A stretch of 64,000 nucleotides of DNA. It comes from Thermoleophilum album. Lineage in GTDB: Bacteria; Actinomycetota; Thermoleophilia; Solirubrobacterales; Thermoleophilaceae. The notes under the pieces are model-generated. The model was not told where the DNA came from. It was given only the letters and a program-made list of their open reading frames with translations, and made no database searches. The translations under genes were made by a program, and so were the position numbers. Shown one piece after another: positions 53,753-63,783 of this stretch; the first letter of the stretch is position 1, and every line of letters begins with the position of its first letter. Where the stretch lies: positions 496,001-560,000 of the forward strand of contig NZ_FNWJ01000001.1 of NCBI RefSeq assembly GCF_900108055.1. The letters run 5' to 3'.

Positions 53753-54146
53753 CGCCTCGCTCCCGCCGCTGTGGGAGCGGCACCACCTCACCGACAAGGT
53801 CCGCCAGCTCGTCCCGGGACGAATCCCCGCCCAACCCGAGGTCGACCGCCAGCTTCATTGCGCGAACATCCCCGGCTCTCGCCGCGCGCGACACAAGCAA
53901 CCGAAGCTCCCCAGGCTCAAGCTCGCCCTGTGGCACAAACCGGCCCTCTAGAGCCCGCAGCTCGAGCGCCGCAGCCAGCCGCCCACACACAGAAAGCGCC
54001 GCCCACTCGCCGCGGCCACGCTCAACCCACCGCCGCACAGTCTCATAACTCACCCCACACTCCCGCGCCAAATCCCGCAGCGACGCGCCACCCAAAGCGA
54101 GCGCCAACACCCTGTCCGTCAACCGGTCTGTGCGACCCTCGGGCAC
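53733..54146 (-). CDS. HTH protein of the phage terminase-small-subunit type
   Basis: About 137 aa from GTG 54146 (open upstream to 54203). N-terminal HTH: RVLALALGGASLRDLARECGVSYETVRRWVERG, as in Hin/terminase-small-like DNA-binding domains. The rest is helical (LELRALEGRFVPQGELEPGEL; AMKLAVDLGLGGDSSRDELA). It could bind DNA for regulation or packaging; no large terminase is present, so packaging would need a helper. Assignment is by HTH pattern only. Confidence 0.55.
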   Translation of the reverse strand: MPEGRTDRLTDRVLALALGGASLRDLARECGVSYETVRRWVERGRGEWAALSVCGRLAAALELRALEGRFVPQGELEPGELRLLVSRAARAGDVRAMKLAVDLGLGGDSSRDELADLVGEVVPLPQRRERGGGGRAA

Positions 54147-54366
54147 CCCCCAAGCATCACCACCCCCGCGGACGTTGTGTGTGTTCCCGCCGGCGCGCGC
54201 CACAAGGGGCCGGCGCGCTGGGCTCGCGAGCGCTCAAAAAACCGGGGGCTTCGGCGACGTTCGCAACGCTCACGCGCGCGCGTTACAGCTTCTCGAAATT
54301 CTCGATATTGGGCGGGGGCGAGCCCACCCAAGGGGCCCGCCCCCGCGCTACCGCCCCGCGGTGACC

Positions 54367-54717
54367 CTAGCCGGCCTCGACCGTGGCGCTCTCGAGGTCC
54401 CCGTTTTGGGTGGCGAGCCGCTCCGCGAGCTCGACGAGCGCCCCCGAGCACGCCTCGGCGGTCTCGGTGGTGGGGGCGCCCACCCGCTCAAGCTCACAGC
54501 GCACCTCCCGCACCGCGTCGAACGGGTCGCCCGCCACCGCCGCCAGCTCGAGGCGGTGGTGCTCCTCGAGGTAGCCCTGGTTTGAGCCCTGGACCCACTT
54601 GGCCTCGGCGGCGTAGCGGCCACCGAGGCGGCGAACCCTCACCTCCACCGTCTCGAACCCCTGGCCGGGGAGACCGTAGCTGCCGCCCGTGCCCTCAGCG
54701 ATCAGCTCTTCGCCCAT
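54367..54717 (-). CDS. Hypothetical element protein
   Basis: 116 aa, acidic. Beta-rich N-terminus (SYGLPGQGFETVEVRVRRLGG, YAAEAKWVQGS), then a helix with GDPFDAVREVRCELERVGAP and TAEACSGALVELAERLATQNGD. This is the first gene of the leftward element operon, 14 bp inside the right arm-site block. No family recognised. Confidence 0.5.
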   Translation of the reverse strand: MGEELIAEGTGGSYGLPGQGFETVEVRVRRLGGRYAAEAKWVQGSNQGYLEEHHRLELAAVAGDPFDAVREVRCELERVGAPTTETAEACSGALVELAERLATQNGDLESATVEAG

Positions 54718-54737
54718 GTTGTGCCCTCCGCGTGTTC

Positions 54738-54758
54738 ATGCTTGCCATACGCTTGCCA
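54738..54758. repeat. Right arm-type integrase site
   Basis: ATGCTTGCCATACGCTTGCCA matches 47174-47194 at 20 of 21 positions. It lies 73 bp from the attR core, and the two GCTTGCCA half-sites have the same 11-bp spacing as on the left. Confidence 0.6.
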
Positions 54759-54830
54759 AACGTCCTTCTCGGGTTCGGCAGGCGTCGGAGGGCCGCGACA
54801 CAACCCCGCTGTTTGCAGGGGTTTTGCGAG

Positions 54831-54903
<73 letters not shown>

Positions 54904-54975
54904 TTGTCGCGCGAGCCTAGCGGCCCTGAGCCCGCTCCTGACCTCTGGGCCTTGGCGCAAGTCGAGCCCCCTACG

Positions 54976-55329
54976 ATGCTCGGCGTGGACCGGCCGCTCT
55001 TCTGGCGTGCACTCCTTACGCAAGGCCTACTGGTGGGTCTGCTCTTCGGCACGCTCGCGGCACTGCCGCTGCCGCACGGCTTCTTCGAACGCTGGGGGTT
55101 CCTGGTCGGGCCGGTCGCCTGGGCGGCGTGTGCGCTCGTCAGCGCGCGCCTGTTGCGGCTGCCGCTGGCGTTCGTGCTGTTCTGCGCGCTGGCCGGCGGG
55201 GTCGCGGGCGTCCTTGTCCTGCTCGCGGCCTCGCACCTGGCGGGGATGGTTGCGGCGTTGCTCGTCTTCGCCGCTTCCTGCTCAGGGTACGGGACGCTAC
55301 GCGAAAGCGAGGGCGGCTCGGCCCGGTAG
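54976..55329 (+). CDS. Small polytopic membrane protein
   Basis: About 117 aa from ATG 54976 (GTG 54985 possible). Four hydrophobic helices (LLTQGLLVGLLFGTLAALPL; GFLVGPVAWAACALVSARLL; LAFVLFCALAGGVAGVLVLL; LAGMVAALLVFAASCSG). It lies between tRNA-Val and the riboswitch-controlled terC. No family recognised. Confidence 0.6.
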   Translation: MLGVDRPLFWRALLTQGLLVGLLFGTLAALPLPHGFFERWGFLVGPVAWAACALVSARLLRLPLAFVLFCALAGGVAGVLVLLAASHLAGMVAALLVFAASCSGYGTLRESEGGSAR

Positions 55330-55340
55330 ACTCCCCGCCA

Positions 55341-55445
55341 GCTCGAAGGGAAGTATCCCCAACGGGTGGCGTACGTCAGGACGGTCGCCACGCAGTGGAC
55401 GGCCCGGCGCCACCGGCCCGAGCGGCGGGAGAAACCTTCTCCGGT
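55341..55445 (+). ncRNA. Probable yybP-ykoY (manganese) riboswitch
   Basis: The leader of terC begins GAAGGGAAGTA (55345-55355) and ends GGGAGAAACCTTC (55427-55439); GAAGG pairs with CCTTC to close P1. A helix GTGGCG/CGCCAC (55366-55371/55386-55391) encloses TACGTCAGGAC. These match the GGGGAGUA and GxxARACCUU elements of the yybP-ykoY family, which senses Mn2+ and often precedes TerC genes. One base of GGGGAGUA differs. Confidence 0.65.
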
Positions 55446-55472
55446 TGACAGATCGACCAGAGGAGGTTTTCC

Positions 55473-56456
55473 GTGCAGCTCTTCATCGCCGCCAGCGAGT
55501 CGACCACCAAGATCGGTACCGATCTCGACGTCGGCCCGGGGGCGTGGGCGATCCTGGGGGCGATCGTCGTCGCGATGATCGTCGTCGACTTCGCGATCTT
55601 CGGGCGCGGTCGGCGCGAGGTCTCGCTACGCGAGGCGGTGATTTGGTCGATCGGATGGCTGTTGCTGGCGATCGGCTTCACCGGCGTGCTCGCCGCCTGG
55701 GAAGGCTCATCGGCCGCCAGCGAGTACCTCGCCGGCTACCTGGTCGAGCGCTCACTTTCGCTCGACAACATCTTCGTCTTCGCGGTCATCTTCAGCTACT
55801 TCTCAGTGCCGCTGGCAGTGCAACCGCGAGTGCTCGCCTGGGGTATCGCCCTGGCGCTGGTGCTGCGCCTCGTGTTCATCGTCCTTGGTGCGGCGCTGCT
55901 AAGCGCGCTGCACCTGACGTTCTACGCCTTCGGGCTGCTCCTTCTCTACACGGCGTGGAAACTCTTCACGCACAAGGAGGCCGAGGTCCATCCTGAGTCC
56001 AACCCCGTACTCAAACTCGTGCGCCGCCGCGTGCCGATGACCAAGGACTACCGCGGCCATCGCGTGCTGGTACGCGAGCAGGGCAGGCTGATGGCGACGC
56101 CGTTGGTGGCGGTGTTCGTGGTGATCGCAACCACCGACATCGTCTTCGCTATCGACTCCATCCCGGCGATCTTCGCGATCACCACCGAACCATTCGTGGT
56201 CTTCGCCGCCAACGCCTTTGCGCTGCTCGGCATGCGCGCCCTGTACTTCGCGGTCGCCGGCCTCATGGACCGCTTCGCCTACCTCTCACAGGGGCTCGCG
56301 GTGATCCTTGCCTTCATCGCCGTGAAGATGCTGCTCGTCGACCTCTGGCACCCGCCGATCTGGCTGTCGCTCGCCGTGATCTGCGGGGTGCTCGCGGCGA
56401 CCGCATGGATATCCCTGAAATTCGGACCGAAGCCCGCCGAGAAAGTCGAGGCTTAG
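55473..56456 (+). CDS. TerC-family metal (manganese) transporter
   Basis: 327 aa from GTG 55473 behind AGAGGAGG. Nine or so helices with the TerC metal-site motifs VERSLSLDNIFVFAVIF and TTDIVFAIDSIPAIFAITTEPF, plus acidic pairs in the membrane. Family members Alx/TerC export Mn2+ or protect secreted metalloproteins. The upstream riboswitch supports Mn control. This is the larger Alx/TerC type without other ter genes, so tellurite resistance is not implied. Confidence 0.88.
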   Translation: MQLFIAASESTTKIGTDLDVGPGAWAILGAIVVAMIVVDFAIFGRGRREVSLREAVIWSIGWLLLAIGFTGVLAAWEGSSAASEYLAGYLVERSLSLDNIFVFAVIFSYFSVPLAVQPRVLAWGIALALVLRLVFIVLGAALLSALHLTFYAFGLLLLYTAWKLFTHKEAEVHPESNPVLKLVRRRVPMTKDYRGHRVLVREQGRLMATPLVAVFVVIATTDIVFAIDSIPAIFAITTEPFVVFAANAFALLGMRALYFAVAGLMDRFAYLSQGLAVILAFIAVKMLLVDLWHPPIWLSLAVICGVLAATAWISLKFGPKPAEKVEA

Positions 56457-56629
56457 CAGGCGCCATCGCTCGTGCTGTTCGGCGATCAGAAATAGGAGAG
56501 ATCTACGAAGTCCCTAGAGCCGAGTGTTCATGCGGTCTTCGGACCTCAGCTTCAGCCGCCCCACACACGTGCCTACCGGGATCTTGCACACGGCAGCTGA
56601 CGCCATCAGGATGAGGTAAGCCAAGGTGA

Positions 56630-56848
56630 TCAGTCGAGTTCGAGCTGCTCGACCTCGAAGGGGATCTCGTCGTGCGATAGGACGACCGTGGCCTGCACCT
56701 CGGTGACGTCATGGATGTTCGGGTGGACCGAGTAGTCGCCGTCGCGGGTGAAGTGGTTGAGCGCCTTGGCGAGCCGGTTATTCACCGCTTCAACGTCCTC
56801 TTCGGCGACCTTGTGCCGCTCACGGCGCGATGGATCCAGTAGCGCCAT
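56630..56848 (-). CDS. Small hypothetical protein
   Basis: 72 aa, acidic, with DVEAVNNRLAKALNHFTRDGDYSVHP then VTEVQATVVLSHDEIPFEVEQLELD. It has good coding bias but no recognised family. It may belong to an accessory region (56.5-62.9 kb). ATG 56848 has no clear ribosome site. Confidence 0.45.
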   Translation of the reverse strand: MALLDPSRRERHKVAEEDVEAVNNRLAKALNHFTRDGDYSVHPNIHDVTEVQATVVLSHDEIPFEVEQLELD

Positions 56849-57028
56849 GAGGCTGCAGTAGCTCTTGCCGGGTGATATCGGGCGCCCCGGCCGCGATCTT
56901 GAGTGCCGAAGCGCGCCGACCGCCGCGTCGGTCGCCTTCGGTCGACCCGGCCCGCTCGCAGCGCGAACACCTCCCGAGCGGATCGACGACGCGTCGCCGG
57001 ACCGCTCTCAACGGGTCGGGACTCGCGG

Positions 57029-57655
57029 CTACTTGTCCCGCGGCGGCTTGACGAAGACGCTGTAGTGCCCGAGCAGCCGTCCGAGCCGGCGCTCGAACTC
57101 AAGGCCGGCGCTCTCGCCCCGGCGCCGCAGCGCCGCCGGGCTGATCCAGTGCGGATCGCCGAACAGCTCTCCGACCACCAGCCGGCCGCCGGGTCGCAGG
57201 ACCCGCGCCAGCTCGTCCATGGCCGCCTGCTGGTCGGGCACCTCGCCGAGCACCGCCACCAGGTAGGCGGCGTCGAAGCTGCCGTCCGGGTACGGGAGGC
57301 TGCGCGCGTCGCCCTGGGTGGGCGTGATGTTCGAAAGGCCGCGGGCCTGAGCCCGGCGCATGGTGTGGTCGAGCATCTGCGGCTGCAGGTCGAAGATGTC
57401 GACCTGCCCGTCCGGACCCACCCACTCGGCCATGTCGAGTGTGTAGTAGCCGGTGCCGGGGCCGACCTCGAGCACTCGCTCGCCGGGCTGCGGCCTGAGC
57501 GCTTCGCGCAGGCGACCGCGCGTGATGAACGGATGCGGGAGCTGGACCCAGAAGCGCTGTCCGTAGGGGCAGGCCGAGGGGTTCTTGCGCCACCACAGCG
57601 CGCCGCCGAGCACGCCGGCGGCGGCGGCGGTGAGAACGTATGAGCGTCGAGTCAT
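57029..57655 (-). CDS. Class I SAM-dependent methyltransferase
   Basis: 208 aa. N-terminal hydrophobic segment (YVLTAAAAGVLGGALWW) suggests a membrane anchor. SAM-binding motif I ERVLEVGPGTGYYTLDMAEWV, acidic motif II in VDIFDLQPQ, DARSLPYPDGSFDAAYL and RVLRPGGRLVV. Related to UbiE-type methyltransferases; substrate unknown. It is divergent from arsR across a likely operator, so it may be part of the metal-response unit. Confidence 0.85.
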   Translation of the reverse strand: MTRRSYVLTAAAAGVLGGALWWRKNPSACPYGQRFWVQLPHPFITRGRLREALRPQPGERVLEVGPGTGYYTLDMAEWVGPDGQVDIFDLQPQMLDHTMRRAQARGLSNITPTQGDARSLPYPDGSFDAAYLVAVLGEVPDQQAAMDELARVLRPGGRLVVGELFGDPHWISPAALRRRGESAGLEFERRLGRLLGHYSVFVKPPRDK

Positions 57656-57677
57656 GTCTAAAGCATTACCAGACGCT

Positions 57678-57699
57678 CATATTCGTGTACAGTCATATG
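57678..57699 (+). promoter_or_regulatory. Probable ArsR operator
   Basis: CATAT...CATATG with flanking TCGTGTACAGT forms an imperfect palindrome between the divergent methyltransferase and arsR starts. ArsR/SmtB operators are commonly AT-rich inverted repeats of this type; here it is one of the few AT-rich stretches in the region. Confidence 0.45.
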
Positions 57700-57750
57700 T
57701 GATGAGTTTTTCCACGGAGGTTCGGTGATGAGTTTTTCCACGGAGGTTCG
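57699..57750 (+). repeat. 26-bp perfect tandem duplication over the arsR start
   Basis: GTGATGAGTTTTTCCACGGA plus GGTTCG is repeated exactly twice. The first copy starts a mini-ORF (MSFSTEVR then TGA) and its GGAGG serves as ribosome site for the second copy, which carries the real start. Confidence 0.85.
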
Positions 57751-58062
57751 CGCCGTGTTCCTGCACGGCCTGGCCGACCCGTCGCGGCTGGCGCTGGTCG
57801 AGCAGCTGGCCGACGGCAGCCGGCGTGTCTCAGACCTGGTCGACGCCACCGGGCTGACCCAGTCCAACGTGTCGCGGCATCTGTCGTGTCTGTGGGACTG
57901 CGGCCTGGTAGAGCGCGAGCGCCACGGCCGCGAGATCCACTACCGTCTCGTCGACGGCCTGGACGCGGTGCTCAGCGCCGTCGACAGCGTGCTCGAGCGG
58001 ACCGCCGACCGGATCATGGCCTGCCCGCGCTACGGCGCGCTGGCCGCTCGGCGGGAGGCCGC

Positions 58063-58066
<4 letters not shown>
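57728..58066 (+). CDS. ArsR/SmtB-family metal-sensing repressor
   Basis: 112 aa from ATG 57728 (in the second repeat copy). Winged HTH: HGLADPSRLALVEQLADG, SRRVSDLVDATGLTQSNVSRHLSCLWDCGLVERERHGREIHYRLVDG. Cys in LSCLWDC and MACPRY could bind soft metals such as Cd, Zn or As. It overlaps the P-type ATPase start by 4 bp (ATGA), so it presumably represses a metal-efflux operon including itself. Confidence 0.9.
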
Positions 58067-60003
<1,937 letters not shown>

Positions 60004-60014
60004 GTCTCAGACGG

Positions 60015-61289
60015 TCAGAACGGCATGTCGTCGAGGTCGTCGACGTCGACCTCAGCGGCGTCCTTGCCGGGCTGGTCCTCGCGGTGGTCTTCGGTCTCGC
60101 CGGGCAGCTCGGGCGGCACGACCGGCGGCTCCTCGGGTTCCGCCGGATCGTCGGCGACGGCATCGGGGCTGAGCGCCAACGGCACGGCGGGCCCGATGCC
60201 GAGTGCGACTGCCTTGGTGCCGAACGGCCGGTCCAGGCCGAGCTCGTGGCGCAGGTTCGCCAGCGAGCTGGCGTACCCGGTGCCGTCGTCTTCGATGATC
60301 TGGTCGCGGTGCGGGACGCCGCGCGGCCGGCTGTCGGGCAGCCACTCCTCCCGCCAGCAGACCATGAGCCATTCGATGAGCAGCGCGGCGTTCGCGCGCA
60401 GCTGCTGGTTGTCGCGACCACGGCGCTTGGGACGCAGCGCGTGATCGTCGGCGCCGGAACGCCAACGCACGCGCCAGTGATGATGGACGCGCTCGTAGCG
60501 GTGGTGGGAATGACGCAGCGCGAGGTACGTCGGCGTGTCGCGCCACAGCGGAACCAGCATCCGCCAGGACACGTTGCAGCCGATGCTCTGGCGCGTCTCG
60601 CAGCCGGCCGTGATCGGCTGCAGGCACTGCACGTACAGCCGCGGGCCACGGTTGCCGCCGGCGGTGCGCGTGAACGAGATGAACCGGGTCGGAGAGCCGC
60701 AGTGCTTGTAGCGGACCACGCCGTGCCGGTCGTGCGTGTCGCAGTCCTCCATCTCGCGCTCGGGCCGCACGTTCGACGCCCGCCACGGGAACACCGACGC
60801 GACACCCAACCGGGTGTTGTGCTCAAAGGCCGGCGACACCGAGTAGCCGCGATCGCCGACGACCGCGCGCGGCAGCACGCCGGTGTTCTTGGTCGCCGCG
60901 TCGAGCAGCTCCGGGTACGTGTAGTACTCCTGCGTCGACGCGGACGTGACCCGGACGGCGACCGGGGCGCCGATGAAGTGGTCGATCGCCTTGGCGTTGT
61001 AGAAGCCGACCCAGAACCGCTTGACCTTGTTGCCGCGGACGTAGGCGCGCACGCCGGCGGTCGCGTCGAGCACCGCGTACCAGCAGCCGCCAACGCGGAC
61101 GCGCAAGAGCGGGTCGAGCAGGCGGTGCGGCGGCCCCTCGTAGCGGCGCAGGGTCCGGATCACCCATACCGGATTGAAGATGTGGGCGTGGGTCTTGAAT
61201 TTCGTCGCGTCCTGCAGCCACTCAGGAGCGTGGCGGTCGAGGGCCAATGTTCGAGTCTCTTCCGGGGCGGTCGCGGTGGCGGCGAACAT
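60015..61289 (-). CDS. Transposase-like (DDE-type) protein
   Basis: About 424 aa from ATG 61289. It has WYAVLDATAGVRAYVRG, TGVLPRAVVGDRGYSVSPAF (D-RGY as in DDE nucleases), YKHCGSPTRFISF (part of a zinc knuckle), and ANAALLIEWLMVCWREEWLP with a late Glu. The C-terminal ~50 residues are Pro/Asp/Glu-rich. Similar proteins are annotated as transposases in actinobacteria, but I see no terminal inverted repeats or target duplications here. It runs toward the ATPase gene with only 12 bp between. Confidence 0.6.
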   Translation of the reverse strand: MFAATATAPEETRTLALDRHAPEWLQDATKFKTHAHIFNPVWVIRTLRRYEGPPHRLLDPLLRVRVGGCWYAVLDATAGVRAYVRGNKVKRFWVGFYNAKAIDHFIGAPVAVRVTSASTQEYYTYPELLDAATKNTGVLPRAVVGDRGYSVSPAFEHNTRLGVASVFPWRASNVRPEREMEDCDTHDRHGVVRYKHCGSPTRFISFTRTAGGNRGPRLYVQCLQPITAGCETRQSIGCNVSWRMLVPLWRDTPTYLALRHSHHRYERVHHHWRVRWRSGADDHALRPKRRGRDNQQLRANAALLIEWLMVCWREEWLPDSRPRGVPHRDQIIEDDGTGYASSLANLRHELGLDRPFGTKAVALGIGPAVPLALSPDAVADDPAEPEEPPVVPPELPGETEDHREDQPGKDAAEVDVDDLDDMPF

Positions 61290-61433
61290 ACGTTCGCATA
61301 CGTTGTCAGACCGGGCAGACGGACGCAAACGCCCGTTTCCGGCTGACGAGGGTGACAGCCCGCGCCGCGCGAGGGCTTCTCAGGGTGTAGCTATAGGCCC
61401 GCCCGTCCCGCGTGGACATCGCACCGGGCTGCG

Positions 61434-62492
61434 TTGTGTCCTGCGGCCGCGCAAGTCTCGCTCTCGTTGCCTCCGTTCACCGCCACTCACACCCCGCGCC
61501 AGCTGCTCGAGATCGTGCGGGCGGTCTCGTTGCACGCCGACGCTGATGCTCCGACGTCGGTCACCACGCGCGCGTGGAACGAGCACCGCGCGCCCGCCGG
61601 CTTTCCGGATGCACCGCAAGCGTTCTCCATGACCAAACGCCTTGGCGTCTCGTGGGCGCAGCTGCTGCGTGCCGCCCACGCGCCGCCCGACGACGCGCTC
61701 CGTCAGCTACGCAACTTCCAGGCCGACAAAGGGCGCAAGGGGCTCACGCTCGCCGGCGTCTTCATCGCGCTGCGGCAGGCCGCACATCGCCTCGGTCAGA
61801 CCAGTGTCAACCGCACCGATTACGTCCGCGCGCGTGATCTGATACTCGCCCCGAGCGCCAGGACCAGGCATGCGGCGACCGCGGCGCGTGCGATACCCGC
61901 GCTGACCGCGATCGACGATCTGCTGAAGCGCCATGGTCTGAGCTGGGAGCAGGGACTCGAGCGCGCCGGATTGGAGCCGCCCGAACGCATCGTCCGAAGC
62001 GGCCTCTCACTCGAGGAGGCGGTGCGTGCGTTCGTAGAGGACACCGGCCGGCTGCCACGTTCACGACGGCAGATCTTCGACTGGGCCGACCACCGTGGTG
62101 TTGCGCTTCGACGCATCGACCGCTTCACGGAGGAGTTTCAGCGGGCGACCACGACGGTCCTGGCACAGCGGGAGCTCGACGGCCTGCCGCCGGTCGAGGT
62201 CGCGGACGCCGGCCTCCGGTTCGAGTCAGCCGCCGACGGGAGTATCGGGCCGCAGAAGGTTCGCCACCGCTGGACGCGCGAGACGCTGATCGCGGGCATG
62301 GCCCTCGCCATCCGGGAGCTTGGTCCCGGCCGGCAGCTCGACCAGCGCTCCCTCAAGCAGGTCGCCGCCGACCGTCGCGATCTGCCGATCCCGTCGTACT
62401 CGGTCGTCTACCGCCATTTGCAGAAGCACCCGGACGACACCTGGGATCAGTGGCGACGCGAAGCCGAAGCACTCTCGCGGGCAAGCGCCTGA
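61434..62492 (+). CDS. Repeat-containing putative DNA-binding protein
   Basis: 352 aa from TTG 61434. It shows reiterated units of the type (L/M)xKRxGxSWxQxLxxAxxxPP (LGVSWAQLLRAAHAPPDDAL; HGLSWEQGLERAGLEPPERI; and a final DDTWDQWRREAEALSRASA) alternating with PRSRRQIFDWA-like segments. This resembles the homing-endonuclease-associated repeat fold, but no HNH or GIY-YIG nuclease is seen. It is divergent from the transposase-like gene. Function unknown; DNA binding inferred. Confidence 0.55.
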   Translation: MCPAAAQVSLSLPPFTATHTPRQLLEIVRAVSLHADADAPTSVTTRAWNEHRAPAGFPDAPQAFSMTKRLGVSWAQLLRAAHAPPDDALRQLRNFQADKGRKGLTLAGVFIALRQAAHRLGQTSVNRTDYVRARDLILAPSARTRHAATAARAIPALTAIDDLLKRHGLSWEQGLERAGLEPPERIVRSGLSLEEAVRAFVEDTGRLPRSRRQIFDWADHRGVALRRIDRFTEEFQRATTTVLAQRELDGLPPVEVADAGLRFESAADGSIGPQKVRHRWTRETLIAGMALAIRELGPGRQLDQRSLKQVAADRRDLPIPSYSVVYRHLQKHPDDTWDQWRREAEALSRASA

Positions 62493-62644
62493 CGCCACGC
62501 CCACGACGCGCATCGCCCAGGCCGTCCCCCTGAAGTGACCGTGCCGCGGTCACTTTTTCCGACGTCCGCGCGGTCACCGCCAGCTATCCGGCGCGATCGC
62601 CCGCGAAGACTGGCAATCGCGCCGACCTGCCGCACGGTCAGACC

Positions 62645-62872
62645 ATGAACGGCCCGACCGCTCTCGTCGTCGACGGGTACGGCTACTACCACCCCGAGTG
62701 CTGCCTGACATCCGAGACTGGCGACTCGCCCGTCGCGATGTACGACGACGACCTGGCGCACATCAGCGGAGACATCAGCTGCGAGGGGTGCATGCAGACC
62801 CTCAACGGCCACCTGACCGACTACGCCGAGCTTGCGGCCCTCAATCTGGCTCCCGGCCCCGGACGGCCGTAG
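62645..62872 (+). CDS. Small Cys-rich protein, probable metal binder
   Basis: 75 aa from ATG 62645. HPECCLTSETGD and ISCEGCMQTL provide two Cys pairs that could hold a zinc or iron. The rest is hydrophilic (LVVDGYGYYHPE; NGHLTDYAELAALNLAP). No family is recognised. It is the last gene before a strong terminator. Confidence 0.5.
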   Translation: MNGPTALVVDGYGYYHPECCLTSETGDSPVAMYDDDLAHISGDISCEGCMQTLNGHLTDYAELAALNLAPGPGRP

Positions 62873-63021
62873 AGCTCGCCGGCGCCCGTGCCATCCGGCT
62901 GACGTGATGACGTGTCGCCCGCCTGAGCGCTGCGCCAATCTCGCATAAACACTGCGATTTTCGGCTCGGTGTGTGGGAGGGCTTCCCCACGGCCTCGATG
63001 GAGGCCGTTACCTGCCACGAG

Positions 63022-63046
63022 AAAGGCCCGCGTTTGCGGGCCTTTT
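63022..63046. terminator. Strong rho-independent terminator
   Basis: AAAGGCCCGC (63022-63031), GTTT loop, GCGGGCCTTT (63036-63045), then one more T. T-runs exist on both strands, so it is bidirectional: it ends the 62645 gene rightward and transcripts from tRNA-Glu/Lys leftward. Confidence 0.85.
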
Positions 63047-63083
63047 CCGGTACTTCGTAGAACTGTTCGTAGAACTGTCCAAA

Positions 63084-63157
63084 TAGGGGCGACGGGATTC
63101 GAACCCGCGACCTCCGGCTTGAAAGGCCGGCGTCCTAGGCCTCTGGACCACGCCCCC
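63084..63157 (-). tRNA. tRNA-Glu(TTC)
   Basis: Minus-strand cloverleaf: acceptor GGGGGCG with CGCCCCT (G-U at the end), D-loop GTCCAGAGGCC, anticodon loop CTTTCAA giving TTC, T-loop GGTTCGAATCC. Precedes tRNA-Lys in the leftward direction. Confidence 0.93.
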
Positions 63158-63199
63158 GCGGCGCGCCAAGTCTAGGGGCCACGAGCGGTCGACCGCGAG

Positions 63200-63272
63200 T
63201 GGGCCGCCTGGGACTCGAACCCAGAACCACCGGGTTAAAAGCCCGTTGCTCTACCAATTGAGCTAGCGGCCC
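63200..63272 (-). tRNA. tRNA-Lys(TTT)
   Basis: Minus-strand cloverleaf: acceptor GGGCCGC with GCGGCCC, D-loop AGCTCAATTGGTAGAGC, anticodon loop CTTTTAA giving TTT, T-loop GGTTCGAGTCC, discriminator A. Part of a two-tRNA cluster with tRNA-Glu. Confidence 0.96.
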
Positions 63273-63281
63273 GCGCCGATG

Positions 63282-63659
63282 CTAGACGGAAGCGCGGTCG
63301 CCCCGCGCACGCCAGCGTTCACCGGCCGCGCGCACAGCACCGTTTCCGTGCCCCGAGTCGGGCGCATCGAGCACGGCGTCGATCAGACCGGGAAAGCGCG
63401 CCTCCAGATCTTCGAGGCGCAGCGAGACCAAGCGCCTCCGCCCGTCGGGCCGTGTCCACACCACACCCGCCTCCCGGAGAACGCGCAGGTGGTGCGAGAG
63501 GGTCGCCTTCGAGAGACCGAGATCGAACGCACCGCACGGCAACTCGCCGCCATCGCTGCGCAGCTCGCGAACGATCGCGAGCCGCGCCGGATCGCTCAAC
63601 GCGTGCAACACACTCGCCAACTCGATCCCGGCGCGCGGCGGGTGGTGCGGCTCTCTCAT
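63282..63659 (-). CDS. ArsR-type winged-helix regulator
   Basis: 125 aa from ATG 63659. HTH and wing: LSDPARLAIVRELRSDGG, CGAFDLGLSKATLSHHLRVLREAGVVWTRPDGRRRLVSLR. One Cys only (ELPCGAF) and no metal-site pair, so it may respond to something other than metal. It lies just upstream of tRNA-Lys and downstream of purH. Target unknown. Confidence 0.85.
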   Translation of the reverse strand: MREPHHPPRAGIELASVLHALSDPARLAIVRELRSDGGELPCGAFDLGLSKATLSHHLRVLREAGVVWTRPDGRRRLVSLRLEDLEARFPGLIDAVLDAPDSGHGNGAVRAAGERWRARGDRASV

Positions 63660-63783
63660 CGACGAGCCTCCCCGAACATGCGCCACCGATCCTAGCCCCG
63701 CCGCCGCGCAGCCCGACACAGCTGGCCCACGCACGGCACCCGATCGCGGCGGCAACAGCCAGCGACTGAGGTCGGTCAGTGCT

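Noticed and set aside
55473-56456. Tellurite resistance operon
   Set aside because: Only a TerC-family gene is present, with a manganese-type leader and no terD/terZ genes.
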